Source: an uncultured Elusimicrobiales bacterium (GTDB lineage: Bacteria > Elusimicrobiota > Elusimicrobia > Elusimicrobiales > Elusimicrobiaceae). Taken from it: DNA of 56,988 nucleotides. Made by a program: the position numbers and the translations under genes. The stretch spans positions 1 to 56,988 of the forward strand of contig CALUUY010000003.1 in the NCBI GenBank assembly GCA_944324095.1, in the 5' to 3' direction. Of this stretch, positions 21,968 through 31,216 are shown piece after piece (within the stretch, counting starts at the first letter, position 1; the number at the start of each line of letters is the position of its first letter). A model generated the notes under the pieces. That model saw only the letters and a list, made by a program, of their open reading frames with translations, did not search any database and was not told where the DNA came from.

Positions 21968-23221
21968 TTAAATCTCCCTCGGGTCAGTGATGTGGCCGGT
22001 TAAGGCGCTGGCCGCGGCTACGGCCGGGCTGCATAAATAAATAAAGCCCTTGGTGTTGCCCATACGGCCCTGAAAGTTGCGGTTTTGGGTAGAAAGGCAT
22101 ACTTCCCCATCCCCCAAAATACCGCCGTGTACGCCCACACACGGGCCGCAACCCGGGGTTTGCACACTGGCGCCGCTTTGTACAAAAGTTTCAATCAGCC
22201 CTTCCTGTAAGGCTTGCAGCATAACATCGCGCGAAGCGGGTGTAATAAACAAACGTACGCCGGGTGCCACTTTTTTGTTTTTCAAAATACCGGCGGCTGT
22301 GCGCAAATCTTCTATACGCCCGTTGGTGCAGGTGCCGATGTAAATTTGATTAACTTTTACGTCCCCCAATTCTTTGGCCTTTTTTACATTGTCCACCGTG
22401 TGCGGGCAGGAAACAGTAGGCTCCAGCTGGGACGCGTCAATTTTAATCACGCGTTCATAAACGGCACCTTCGTCGGCTTTAATTTCTTTAAATTTGTCTC
22501 CCCGGCCGTGGGCTTCTAAATACTGTTTGGTTTTTTCGTCCGTGGCAATAAGCCCTGCCTTGGCGCCGGCTTCCACCGCCATATTAGAAAGGGTAAACCG
22601 GTCGGCCATTTCCATATTTTCAATGGTGTCTCCGCAAAATTCCAAGGCTTTATAGGTGGCGCCATCCGCCCCAATAAGGCCAATTAAATGCAAAATTAAA
22701 TCCTTAGCGCCTACGCCGGGCTGGAATTTACCCGTTACCTCCACTTTAAAAGTGGCCGGTACTTTAAGCCAGGTCTTGCCAATGGCCATTCCAACGGCAA
22801 CGTCCGTAGAACCCATACCGGTGGCAAAAGCCCCTAACGCACCGGAAGTGCAGGTGTGGGAATCCGCCCCGATTAAAATTTCACCCGGGTTTACGTATTT
22901 TTCCACCAACAGTTGATGGCAAACCCCTTCGCCAATTTCTGACAAAACGGCACCCGTCTTTTTGGCAAAATCTCTTAACACAATATGCGTGTTGGAAAGT
23001 TCTTTGCGGGGGCTGGGGGCCGCGTGGTCTATAAACAAAATGGTGCGGGAAGGATTTTTTACCGTAGTAAAACCGGCTTTTTCCAATTCTGCCACCGTAA
23101 GCGGGCCGGTGCCGTCCTGCACGGCGGAAACGTCCACATCCGCCACTACAAAGTCTCCCGCGCGCACCGCAGCAGGGGCGTGGGCGGAAATAATTTTTTC
23201 AGCTAAAGTTTGTTTAGGCAT
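21968..23221 (-). CDS. Aconitase-like hydro-lyase, large subunit (LeuC type)
   Basis: A 417-residue subunit carrying the [4Fe-4S] ligands: Cys in IGTCTNGR and the pair in TPGCGPCVG. GADSHTCTSGALGAFATGMGSTDVA is split over the family's SHT motif. Large/small subunit enzymes of this kind serve as isopropylmalate isomerase, homoaconitase or aconitase. The downstream isocitrate-type dehydrogenase and upstream Re-citrate-synthase-like gene favour an aconitase role. Its start overlaps the upstream gene by 8 nt. Confidence 0.82.
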   Translation of the reverse strand: MPKQTLAEKIISAHAPAAVRAGDFVVADVDVSAVQDGTGPLTVAELEKAGFTTVKNPSRTILFIDHAAPSPRKELSNTHIVLRDFAKKTGAVLSEIGEGVCHQLLVEKYVNPGEILIGADSHTCTSGALGAFATGMGSTDVAVGMAIGKTWLKVPATFKVEVTGKFQPGVGAKDLILHLIGLIGADGATYKALEFCGDTIENMEMADRFTLSNMAVEAGAKAGLIATDEKTKQYLEAHGRGDKFKEIKADEGAVYERVIKIDASQLEPTVSCPHTVDNVKKAKELGDVKVNQIYIGTCTNGRIEDLRTAAGILKNKKVAPGVRLFITPASRDVMLQALQEGLIETFVQSGASVQTPGCGPCVGVHGGILGDGEVCLSTQNRNFQGRMGNTKGFIYLCSPAVAAASALTGHITDPREI

Positions 23222-24473
23222 TTTTTTCTTCTCCCAAATAATGCGGGGTAATGGTCATCACTTTGGCGGCTATGTCCGGATGATGATAAATAAAGCGCAG
23301 TTCGCTTTCCACCAAAGGCAGTTGGTTATGCACGTTAGCATAACGAACCAATTCCAAAATTTCACGGGCGTGGGCGTCATTCTTAAATTCAAGCTCCAGC
23401 TTTTCATACACATTACGAAAGCCTTTAATCCCGCCGTATTCCCCGGTGGTAATGACGCGGCCGGTTTCAATTACTTCCGGCTCTCCGCGGCCCAGCTCTT
23501 CAAAATCATACAATTCATAATTACGGCGGTCTTTTAAAGCACCGTCTGCGTGAATGCCGGATTCGTGCGCAAAAGCATTGGCCCCCACCGCCGGCTGGTT
23601 GATGGGTATGGGCACCCCAAACGCATAAGAAGCATATTTGGCTAACTGCCACGCTTTATTTAAGCGGATATTGGGGTTTAATTTATAATCTTCCATTCCG
23701 CTGCCGTGTACAATGGCTAACAGGCAGGAAACTAAATCCGCATTGCCGGCGCGTTCCCCCAGGCCGTTGACGGTGGTGTTAATGAAGGCTTCCACCCCGC
23801 CGTCCACCGCTCCTTTAGCCCCCATAACAGAGTTGGCCGCCGCCATACCCAAATCATTATGGCAGTGAAGCTCAATACCAATACCGGAGGCTTCGGCAAT
23901 TTTGCGTATGCGGGTGTAAATAACGTCCGGCGTATCATAGCCCAGCGTATCGCAATAGCGAAAACGCGAAGCACCCGCCTCTTTGGCAGCACAGGCAAAT
24001 TCAATTAAAAAATCTAAATCCGTGCGGGAGGCGTCCTCCGCATTGACCCCCACGCTTAACGCACCTTTGGCTTTGGCCGCTTTTACCGCACAAACAGCTT
24101 TGTTTAAAATAGCTTTTCTGTCAAAACGCCCGCCAAACTTTCCGGCCAGCATCTGGTTAGAGGTGGACATAGACAGATTACAATACTGTAAACCCGGCAC
24201 ATTTTTATAAGCTAGCTCCACATCTTCTTCCACCGCACGCAGCCAGCCGCTTAAACGGGTTTTGGTAATAACACCTTGTTTAACCAGTTCCAAATTAGCA
24301 TTTAAATAGTTGGTTTCGTGGCTGGTGGTAGGGAAACCAAATTCCGAAAAAGCCACCCCTAACTCATTTAAATAATAATTCAACATCGTTTTTTGTAACT
24401 TAGACAGGCCCAAGCGGGAGGTTTGCACCCCGTCCCGGTTGGTTACGTCCACAATCCAAATAGTATGTTTCAT
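23214..24473 (-). CDS. Re-citrate synthase / homocitrate synthase-like enzyme
   Basis: A 419-residue DRE-TIM aldolase: VDVTNRDGVQ (the DxTxRDG metal/active-site motif, with an extra Val-Thr-Asn form), RYCDTLGYDTP, ELHCHNDLGMAAAN (HxH metal site), and FAHESGIHADG. It resembles homocitrate and isopropylmalate synthases but lacks a leucine-regulatory domain. Anaerobes use a homologous Re-citrate synthase to condense acetyl-CoA with oxaloacetate. With aconitase-like subunits and an isocitrate-type dehydrogenase downstream, that is the simplest reading; homocitrate synthesis is the alternative. It is the first gene of the operon. Confidence 0.78.
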   Translation of the reverse strand: MKHTIWIVDVTNRDGVQTSRLGLSKLQKTMLNYYLNELGVAFSEFGFPTTSHETNYLNANLELVKQGVITKTRLSGWLRAVEEDVELAYKNVPGLQYCNLSMSTSNQMLAGKFGGRFDRKAILNKAVCAVKAAKAKGALSVGVNAEDASRTDLDFLIEFACAAKEAGASRFRYCDTLGYDTPDVIYTRIRKIAEASGIGIELHCHNDLGMAAANSVMGAKGAVDGGVEAFINTTVNGLGERAGNADLVSCLLAIVHGSGMEDYKLNPNIRLNKAWQLAKYASYAFGVPIPINQPAVGANAFAHESGIHADGALKDRRNYELYDFEELGRGEPEVIETGRVITTGEYGGIKGFRNVYEKLELEFKNDAHAREILELVRYANVHNQLPLVESELRFIYHHPDIAAKVMTITPHYLGEEKNA

Positions 24474-24560
24474 ATTGGGCCCTCCAAAATGCTTATGTAT
24501 TTGTAGATTTTACCATATTTATACACCGCGCCCGGATACAACCCCGTCCCGGTATAAAAA

Positions 24561-24579
24561 ACCCCGCTTTAAGCGGGGT
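24561..24579 (-). terminator. Terminator of the GGDEF/EAL receptor gene
   Basis: ACCCCGCTT / AAGCGGGGT stem followed on the minus strand by TTTTTTA (plus-strand A-run 24555-24560). It lies just past the receptor gene's stop. Confidence 0.8.
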
Positions 24580-24585
24580 AAACGG

Positions 24586-26820
24586 TTACAAAGTTTTTAT
24601 AAACTCCTGCACTGTAAGCGGGCCACCCCACAACGAGCCGGAAGCAAAACGGATACCGTTTTGTTTTAAAAAATCGGCCTGGGCGGAGGTTTCCACCCCG
24701 TCCATTTCCAATTCTGCCCCCAAACTGCCGGCCAGGTATTTAAAAGAATTAAACACCTGCTGGCTGCGCTGAGGATCGTCCTGCGCCGTAATGGCAGCCA
24801 GACGTATCTTTATAAAATCCGCCTTTACCTTGGACAGGAATTTCATAGCAGACAATCCTTCCCCAAACCGGTACACCCCTATCTTAAACCCTTCCTTATG
24901 CAAACGGGAAGCCATTTCTATCAGGGCAGACACATCGTGCTCGGCCGAGTTTTGAGTTACGTCCAACTCCACCTCTTGCGGTTTTATTTGATAACTGTCC
25001 GCCAGTTTTTTAAGCGCCGCCGGAAAATACGGGTTATAAATGTGTAAAGGCGATATGGTTACCGCAAACGGCCCTTCCTGCCGGCCCTGCGCACGCAGTG
25101 TTTTTATACATTTAAACACTTCCTCCAACACAAACATATCCACCCGCCGGGCAAAGCCGTTTCTTTCAAACGTAGGCCGGAAAATATGGCCGTATATTTC
25201 GCCCAGTTGGGGGTGTTTCCAACGCAAGCGCGCGGCCGCGCGCACGGTGCGGCCGGTAGCAACCTCTTTTACCGGTAAAAGAAGCAGTTCAAACTCTCCT
25301 CGCGCCAAAGCGCCTTCCATATCGTCTTCCAGGCGTTTTTCCAAATTAGCCTGCGTAAGCAGGTTCTCATTAAAAAACGCTACGGCAGCCACGCTGTATT
25401 TTACGGTACGACGGGCCAAAAAAGAGCGGTTGAGCATATCATCCACCGGCATTTTTCTGTCTTCCACCACATACACCCCAAAAGACAACAACAAACGCAA
25501 AGAAGGCGTTTTCTTGGCGGGAGAAGACACAATTTCCTCATTTATCAGTTCCAAACGGTTACGCAAAGAACCGGCATCTGTATATTTAAGAAGCAGCTGG
25601 AATTGATCCCCCTCTATGCGGGAAAATTCCTCCCCTTCCTGAATATGGCTGGCTAAAATTTGCGAAATACGGCATAAAAGTTCATCTCCGCTGCCGGGGC
25701 CGTAAATATTGGCTATTACTTTAAAACGATCCACATCCATCGTAACAAAAGCATACGGTTGGGACGGGTTTGACTCCAGCAGTTCCTTTATTTTCTGCTG
25801 CATCTTATTCCAATTGGGCAGGCCGGTTACCGGGTCTTCATACACGGCACGGTCTAAGGCAGAGCGATTGGATTTTTGAACAGCCAAAATGTAATACAAC
25901 AGCAAAGAAATAACCCCCAGCCCCACTACCATAAACAACAGCGTAAGCCACACTAAACGCGCCGTTTTAACCAATAGCACACGCTCCGGAACCAAGGACA
26001 GCATATACCAGTCATTTATCCCCACCGGCACATAACTTACATACATTTTGCCCCCTTTAAGCGTGCTAAACAGCAAACTGCCGGTACGGCCGGCTTGCAT
26101 ATCTTGCTGTATTTGGGCCATATCTTGGGCATTGTGCCAGGTTAGGTTTTCGCGGTCTTGAAAGATGTTGGCAAAGTTATCGATAGCGGTGGCGTGTTTG
26201 GCATTAATAATTTTGTCCCCGTTGGGGCGCACAATTACGTTGTATCCGTCTCCGCCGAAACTATATACAGACAAAATGTCCGTATAAGCCGCAATGGAAC
26301 GCGTGGAGGCTAATACGCCCACCACTTGCCCTTCTTTAATAATGGGTACGGCTTGAACAATAATTTCCTGCCCGTCGGTAGCGTCCTTACGCCGCTGGGA
26401 CAGTGCCGGCTTGCCCTGCATAGCCTGTACAAAAGCCGGTTGGCCGGAAGCGTCCATCACAAAACCATCATTAAAAACTGCGTATCCGTCCGGCCGGATA
26501 AAGGCCATCCGCTTAAACCCATTGTTTTTGGTTTCTGCTTTAAGCAGGTTCATCATTTCTTCTTTATCAAAGGAAGAATATTGGGCAATGGCGGTAGCCA
26601 TAGATTTAAGGGAATCTTCGTCTCCTTCAATCTGCGTTTGTAAAATTTTTACGCCTTGGCGGGCCACTTCTTCCAGGTTGGAACGCACTTCTTTTTCTAA
26701 CGTATTCTGCAGCCGCCCCACAAACAGCAAGCTTGCCAAGGCCATAACAGCCAACACGCCCGTTACCGCCACAAAAGGCAGCAAGAACGGATACTTCTGT
26801 TTAAGGTTGTCCAGTTTCAT
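24586..26820 (-). CDS. Membrane receptor with Cache-like sensor and degenerate GGDEF and EAL domains
   Basis: The 744-residue protein has TM1 (about 13-35), a periplasmic Cache-type sensor (about 36-280, with RPDGYAVF and VVGVLASTRSI), TM2 (about 283-312), GGDEF (about 325-475) and EAL (about 490-744). The diguanylate cyclase signature is EGDQF (403-407) rather than GGDEF. The EAL signature is AARLRW (529-534), so the metal-binding Glu is gone, and the DDFGTG loop is YRFGEG (650-655), losing both Asp. Both activities are therefore probably lost, which suggests a c-di-GMP or protein-binding signalling scaffold. GDE motifs around SGDELLCRIS are otherwise well kept. A small unknown gene lies 9 nt upstream in the same direction. 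Confidence 0.88.
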   Translation of the reverse strand: MKLDNLKQKYPFLLPFVAVTGVLAVMALASLLFVGRLQNTLEKEVRSNLEEVARQGVKILQTQIEGDEDSLKSMATAIAQYSSFDKEEMMNLLKAETKNNGFKRMAFIRPDGYAVFNDGFVMDASGQPAFVQAMQGKPALSQRRKDATDGQEIIVQAVPIIKEGQVVGVLASTRSIAAYTDILSVYSFGGDGYNVIVRPNGDKIINAKHATAIDNFANIFQDRENLTWHNAQDMAQIQQDMQAGRTGSLLFSTLKGGKMYVSYVPVGINDWYMLSLVPERVLLVKTARLVWLTLLFMVVGLGVISLLLYYILAVQKSNRSALDRAVYEDPVTGLPNWNKMQQKIKELLESNPSQPYAFVTMDVDRFKVIANIYGPGSGDELLCRISQILASHIQEGEEFSRIEGDQFQLLLKYTDAGSLRNRLELINEEIVSSPAKKTPSLRLLLSFGVYVVEDRKMPVDDMLNRSFLARRTVKYSVAAVAFFNENLLTQANLEKRLEDDMEGALARGEFELLLLPVKEVATGRTVRAAARLRWKHPQLGEIYGHIFRPTFERNGFARRVDMFVLEEVFKCIKTLRAQGRQEGPFAVTISPLHIYNPYFPAALKKLADSYQIKPQEVELDVTQNSAEHDVSALIEMASRLHKEGFKIGVYRFGEGLSAMKFLSKVKADFIKIRLAAITAQDDPQRSQQVFNSFKYLAGSLGAELEMDGVETSAQADFLKQNGIRFASGSLWGGPLTVQEFIKTL

Positions 26821-26829
26821 TTTCTCCCC

Positions 26830-27336
26830 CTAACAATGGCCGGGATTTTCCTGCGTTTGCGCGCGAAAAGCCCCCACCAACTGTTGGGAGTACGCAAACA
26901 TAGCATAAAACGGGTTTTGATTGTCACGCGCTTGGGCTTCGGGCAATTCTTTATAAAAGATTTGGTCTTTTGCCACCGCAAATAAGGTTACATTGCCCGG
27001 CTGGGCAGGCGGAAGCTGGGTGGATTTTTCCATTTTATCGGTCAGTTTGCTGGCGTGTGCCAACATACGGGCGGCAATTTCTTGCAGTTTTTCGTTTCCG
27101 TGTCCGCCAATCATACCGCCCAAGCCGCTTTTGCTGTTATTTTCGAAATAAAGGCTGCTGTCCCCCAAAGAGTTGGTGGCAATGAGTAAATATTTAATAT
27201 GGGCGCCGTCCGCCACGGGCATTTCCACCCCGGCAATAGAAATTTTATCCGGCCCCAGTTCCATAATGCCTTTTCTGTTTTCCAAGTTTTTTACGTCTAA
27301 CCAAAAACCCCTCATATTTTCATAAGCTTTATTCAT
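26830..27336 (-). CDS. Unknown soluble protein paired with the receptor
   Basis: I do not recognise this 168-residue protein. It has no signal peptide or membrane segment. A Gly-rich stretch (SGLGGMIGGHG) sits in the middle, followed by a helical segment and a Pro-rich linker (LPPAQPG). It starts the operon that continues with the degenerate GGDEF/EAL receptor after 9 nt, so it may act in the same signalling path. Confidence 0.7.
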   Translation of the reverse strand: MNKAYENMRGFWLDVKNLENRKGIMELGPDKISIAGVEMPVADGAHIKYLLIATNSLGDSSLYFENNSKSGLGGMIGGHGNEKLQEIAARMLAHASKLTDKMEKSTQLPPAQPGNVTLFAVAKDQIFYKELPEAQARDNQNPFYAMFAYSQQLVGAFRAQTQENPGHC

Positions 27337-27467
27337 AATAAATCCCCCTTTGAGGCCATAGTATCATTTTATGGGCGTGTTTTCAAAATTCAAAAAGCAT
27401 TAGTTCCCTACTCCAAAACCACCCAATAAAGAGTATAATAAAAGAAAGTTTTTGCGAGGTGACCCCT

Positions 27468-28676
27468 ATGAACAAAACCGGAAAAGCAATTATTTTAATG
27501 ATGGACTCCTTTGGCGTAGGCGGAGCGGAAGACGCCGCCAAATTTGGTGACGCCGGAGCCGACACCCTGGGACACATTGTACAAACCCGCGGCAAGCTAA
27601 ATATCCCCAACCTAACAGCTTTGGGTTTATTAAAAGCCGCCCAGGCCTCCACCGGCCGCTTGCCTGAAACCGGAGCGCAAACCCCCGCACAAATTAATAT
27701 GCCCTCCAAATACGGTTTTATGAAAGAAATCAGCCTAGGCAAAGATACCTCCTCCGGCCACTGGGAAATGGCCGGCTGCCCGGTACAGTTTGAATGGGGA
27801 TACTTCCCGCCGCAATATCCGTCCTTCCCGCCGGAATTAATAGAAAAAATTTGCCAAGAAGCCGGCCTGCCCGGTATTTTAGGCAATAAAGCAGCCTCCG
27901 GCACCGCCATTATTGAAGAACTGGGCGAAGAACACATTAAAACCGGCAAACCCATCTGTTACACCTCGGCCGACAGTGTGTTTCAAATTGCCGCACACGA
28001 AAAACATTTCGGCTTAGACCGCCTGTATAAAGTATGCAAGATTGCCTTTAAACACGTTAAACCCTATAACATCGCCCGCGTGATAGCACGCCCGTTTGAA
28101 GGCGAGTCCGCCCATACTTTTAAACGCACCAAAAACCGCCACGATTATTCCGTCACGCCACCCAGCGCCACACTATTGGACGCGGTAAAAAATGCAGGAG
28201 GAGAAGTCATTTCCGTTGGTAAAATTGCCGATATTTTTGCCCAACAAGGCATTACGCAAGCCATTAAAGCCAGCGGGTTGGAAGAACTTTTCAACGCCAC
28301 GCTGCAAGCCGTTAAAACGGCCCAGCCAGGCAGTTTAATTTTTACCAACTTTGTGGATTTTGATATGGCTTGGGGCCACCGGCGTGATGTGGAAGGTTAC
28401 GCCCAAGGGCTGGAATATTTTGATAGCCGCCTGCCGGAACTGGCCGCAATTATGGGCCCCAATGACATTGCCTTTATAACGGCCGACCACGGGTGCGACC
28501 CTACTTATAAAGGAACCGACCACACGCGCGAACACGTGCCGGTGATCTTGTTTGGCCACTCGGTTACGCCCAAAGCCTTGGGCGGGCGGGATACATACGC
28601 CGATTTAGGGCAAACAGCCGCCGAGTTTTTTGGCCTTACCCCGCTTCCTTTCGGAAAGAGTTTTCTAAAGGACTAA
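27468..28676 (+). CDS. deoB: Phosphopentomutase
   Basis: A 402-residue enzyme of the alkaline-phosphatase superfamily that interconverts (deoxy)ribose 1- and 5-phosphate in nucleoside breakdown. Motifs: ILMMDSFGVGG (metal Asp), ADTLGH, KDTSSGHWEM with the phospho-Thr region, FVDFDMAWGHRRD, and TADHGCDPT...DHTREHVP for the second metal set. The ATG at 27468 is chosen because GAGGTG lies just upstream; a GTG at 27459 would start inside that site. Monocistronic, ending at a bidirectional terminator. Confidence 0.95.
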   Translation: MNKTGKAIILMMDSFGVGGAEDAAKFGDAGADTLGHIVQTRGKLNIPNLTALGLLKAAQASTGRLPETGAQTPAQINMPSKYGFMKEISLGKDTSSGHWEMAGCPVQFEWGYFPPQYPSFPPELIEKICQEAGLPGILGNKAASGTAIIEELGEEHIKTGKPICYTSADSVFQIAAHEKHFGLDRLYKVCKIAFKHVKPYNIARVIARPFEGESAHTFKRTKNRHDYSVTPPSATLLDAVKNAGGEVISVGKIADIFAQQGITQAIKASGLEELFNATLQAVKTAQPGSLIFTNFVDFDMAWGHRRDVEGYAQGLEYFDSRLPELAAIMGPNDIAFITADHGCDPTYKGTDHTREHVPVILFGHSVTPKALGGRDTYADLGQTAAEFFGLTPLPFGKSFLKD

Positions 28677-28690
28677 CCTTACAACAAAAA

Positions 28691-28721
28691 ACCCCGGGCC
28701 TCCATAAAGCCCGGGGTTTTT
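28691..28721. terminator. Bidirectional terminator between deoB and the thioredoxin/CcdA gene
   Basis: ACCCCGGGC / GCCCGGGGT stem with an A-run on the left and a T-run on the right; it serves two convergent genes. Confidence 0.85.
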
Positions 28722-28730
28722 AATGCTTGT

Positions 28731-30128
28731 TTACCAATTTTGCAACAGCAAAACCAGCAATACTAAAAACACGCCGCACAACAAAATTTTGGCTAAGCCC
28801 AAATGCTTTTTAAGCCAACCGCCAAATGTGCTTGATTCATACCCGGCCAACGCCAAACCAAACACCAACACCAGCGGCACAATAAACATCACATTGTAAA
28901 CAAGCAGGAATTCGGCCGCGCGCCAGAAATTATCGCCCGCTTCTTTCAACACCACCACAATGGTAGGCAAGTACACCTGCCCCGTACAAACCGCTTCCAC
29001 CAAAGACACCACAAACCCTACCACCAAAGCGGCTGCACCCAAACGCCAAGTACTTTTGCTGCGGTCTTTTAAAAAAGTATGCATTACTTTATGAATAAAC
29101 GTTTTATACTTAACAGGCAGCTGTAAAATTAAGCCGGAGGCATCTTTGGTGCGGTAATAATGCCAGCAATCATACGCACTAAGCAGCAAAAATACCACAC
29201 ACAACGCCACCGTTATGATTTTAAGCCCCCACATCACATAATAAAACCCCTGCAAAGCATACAGGAACTGAAACGCGCCCAACCCCAACAGTACATAGGC
29301 TATAAATACCGCCGCACAATAGGCCGTGCCCACGGCAATAATTTCGCGCTTTTCATATTTATAAACGGACAAGAAGGAAATAAAAAACACAATTACCGCA
29401 AACGCACACGGGTTAATGCCGTCCACCAACCCGGCCCCGGCAATCATCCAAAATGTAAGCCGGTTAAATACTTCCTGATGAGAAGCAGGAAGAGAATCTG
29501 ACGCTGCTTTGGCCTCCTTTTGCGCGGAAGGCAGTGATTCATTTTTCGCAGTTTCCGCTGTTTCTTTGGGCAAGGTCACAGAGGCTTCTTTTTCTACTTG
29601 GTTCACCAAATTAGTTTTAGGTGCAGGTTTAGGGGCGGGTGTTTTTTCTACAACCGGTGCCTGTGCTGCACGGGGATTCTCTTCTGGTTCTATTTTTGTG
29701 CTTGCAGGAGACTTAAACTCTTCCAATAATTCTTTAGGTAAATTTACGTGCGTGGTTTCTTGGTTAATCAACGCTTTGGAAACAGCCAAATCGGCCCGTT
29801 CGCCAATATCACGCGGGTACCCCATCAGCCACTCGTTTCCTATGGCCATAGCCGGGGTGCCGCCGCGTTCCACGCCATAAGCCTGCATAGCCTGCAAAAA
29901 AGCCAAGTTGTGTTTGGTAACGTCTATACGTACAAATTGGATTTTGTCTTGGTTTCGCTCCAAAAAACCATCCAAAAAATCTTTTTCCATGTGTCTGCAA
30001 TGCAAACAATACGGAGACCCAAAATAAACCACTTGTATTTTGGGGGAAGGCCCTTCTTGTGCGTATGCAGCCCCACTGACTGCAACACACAACCAGGCAA
30101 ATAATAAACATAAACATTTTTTTATCAT
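28731..30128 (-). CDS. Thioredoxin-CcdA/DsbD-like fusion membrane protein
   Basis: A signal peptide (about 1-23, ending AYA) is followed by a periplasmic thioredoxin-fold domain with CLHC, a Pro/Ala/Lys-rich linker (about 140-215), and a six-helix CcdA/DsbD-type membrane domain. The two membrane Cys lie in [14 protein letters not shown] and [12 protein letters not shown]. Such proteins carry electrons from cytoplasmic thioredoxin across the membrane to reduce periplasmic disulfides. The order thioredoxin then membrane domain differs from classical DsbD, where the thioredoxin domain is C-terminal. It is third in an operon after an ECF sigma factor and a Cys-rich membrane protein. Confidence 0.85.
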   Translation of the reverse strand: MIKKCLCLLFAWLCVAVSGAAYAQEGPSPKIQVVYFGSPYCLHCRHMEKDFLDGFLERNQDKIQFVRIDVTKHNLAFLQAMQAYGVERGGTPAMAIGNEWLMGYPRDIGERADLAVSKALINQETTHVNLPKELLEEFKSPASTKIEPEENPRAAQAPVVEKTPAPKPAPKTNLVNQVEKEASVTLPKETAETAKNESLPSAQKEAKAASDSLPASHQEVFNRLTFWMIAGAGLVDGINPCAFAVIVFFISFLSVYKYEKREIIAVGTAYCAAVFIAYVLLGLGAFQFLYALQGFYYVMWGLKIITVALCVVFLLLSAYDCWHYYRTKDASGLILQLPVKYKTFIHKVMHTFLKDRSKSTWRLGAAALVVGFVVSLVEAVCTGQVYLPTIVVVLKEAGDNFWRAAEFLLVYNVMFIVPLVLVFGLALAGYESSTFGGWLKKHLGLAKILLCGVFLVLLVLLLQNW

Positions 30129-30131
30129 TGC

Positions 30132-30617
30132 TTAACACTCCTCACAAAAATCATAAAAAGACGTTACACCCGGGTACGTATTTTGTTCACATTTCTGCAC
30201 GCTTTCCTTTTGTACTTGGCAAGCGGACAAGCCTTCAGCCGCTAGTCCTCCCTGTAAAGCATTTTGCATAAAAGCGGCATCTTCCGCACGGTGCTGCCAA
30301 CAGCGGCACCCGCCGGAATGCTCAACATTTTTATCCATTACACATATCCATAAACTTTGCGAAGCCGGCATCTCCTCTCCCGTTGCATAAGTGGTGGCAT
30401 ACGGAGTTTGCAAACTACGGGCCGAAAACAACACGCTGGTGCCAAAACCTATGGCAAAAAACAAAACACAAACACCCCAAGCGGCAGCCTTACGCCAAAA
30501 GGGTTTGGCGGAACGGGTAGAACGGGTGAGCTTATTCCAAACCCGCGCCTGAGAATGGCCGGAGGGATCAAAATCCAGCCGGGTACATTTTTGTATAAAG
30601 TCGTTATTTTGCGTCAT
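30132..30617 (-). CDS. Cys-rich single-pass membrane protein, putative anti-sigma factor
   Basis: A 161-residue protein: a cytoplasmic N-terminus of about 45 residues, one membrane helix (about 47-66, AWGVCVLFFAIGFGTSVLF), and an extracytoplasmic part rich in Cys (ICVMD, GCRCW, SACQV, KCEQ, DFCEEC). Its ATG overlaps the sigma-factor stop by 4 nt, the normal arrangement for an ECF sigma and its membrane anti-sigma factor. I see no standard zinc anti-sigma motif. The external Cys and the downstream disulfide-reduction gene suggest a redox signal. Confidence 0.7.
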   Translation of the reverse strand: MTQNNDFIQKCTRLDFDPSGHSQARVWNKLTRSTRSAKPFWRKAAAWGVCVLFFAIGFGTSVLFSARSLQTPYATTYATGEEMPASQSLWICVMDKNVEHSGGCRCWQHRAEDAAFMQNALQGGLAAEGLSACQVQKESVQKCEQNTYPGVTSFYDFCEEC

Positions 30618-31108
30618 AACTTCATCTCCTTGCGAAGCTTGGCTACGCTGCGGCTAATAAGCGTGCCTACATTACTTTCGCTTAGGCCGGTCTGCCGGGC
30701 TATTTCACGGTTAGTAAGGCCGGAATAAAATTTTAAAGCTACCAAATCTTTTTCGCGCGCGGTCAAAACCTTCATAGCCAAAAGAAGCGCGTTTACGTCC
30801 TCTTGTTCGGCCAAAGGGTCTTCCGCGGCGGGGGCATTTTCGTCCGGTTGGGCGTCTTCAAAACCGGTTAAAGACAAAAACTTGCGTACATAATACGTAC
30901 GGTAATACATATTGGTTTCATTACGGGCAATGGTAAAAATCCATTGCCGAAACGAGCCTTTTTGTTCATCAAAAGAACTCAATTTTTCATACGCCTTACG
31001 CCATACACAAGCGCAAACATCCTCGGCCGCCGCGCGCTCTGTTACACGGCAGTACACATAAGCAAATACGGGTTTAAATAATTCTTTATATAAAGAAGTA
31101 AAATCCAT
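30614..31108 (-). CDS. ECF-type RNA polymerase sigma factor
   Basis: A 164-residue sigma-70 family protein. Region 2: YVYCRVTERAAAEDVCACVWRKAY (split by the usual AEDV) and FRQWIFTIARNETNMYYR. Region 4: LTAREKDLVALKFYSGLTNREIA followed by LSESNVGTLISRSVAKLRKE. There is no region 1 or 3, so it is ECF. It heads an operon with the Cys-rich membrane protein and the thioredoxin/CcdA protein. Confidence 0.9.
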   Translation of the reverse strand: MDFTSLYKELFKPVFAYVYCRVTERAAAEDVCACVWRKAYEKLSSFDEQKGSFRQWIFTIARNETNMYYRTYYVRKFLSLTGFEDAQPDENAPAAEDPLAEQEDVNALLLAMKVLTAREKDLVALKFYSGLTNREIARQTGLSESNVGTLISRSVAKLRKEMKL

Positions 31109-31216
31109 AACAGCTTCCTACTAATACTATGCAAAACTACAAAAAGTATCACAAATAAAAAACGCCAAGCAGCCTGCTGTTTGCACGCCGCCCGGCTTTA
31201 CCCAAAACATACTTTA

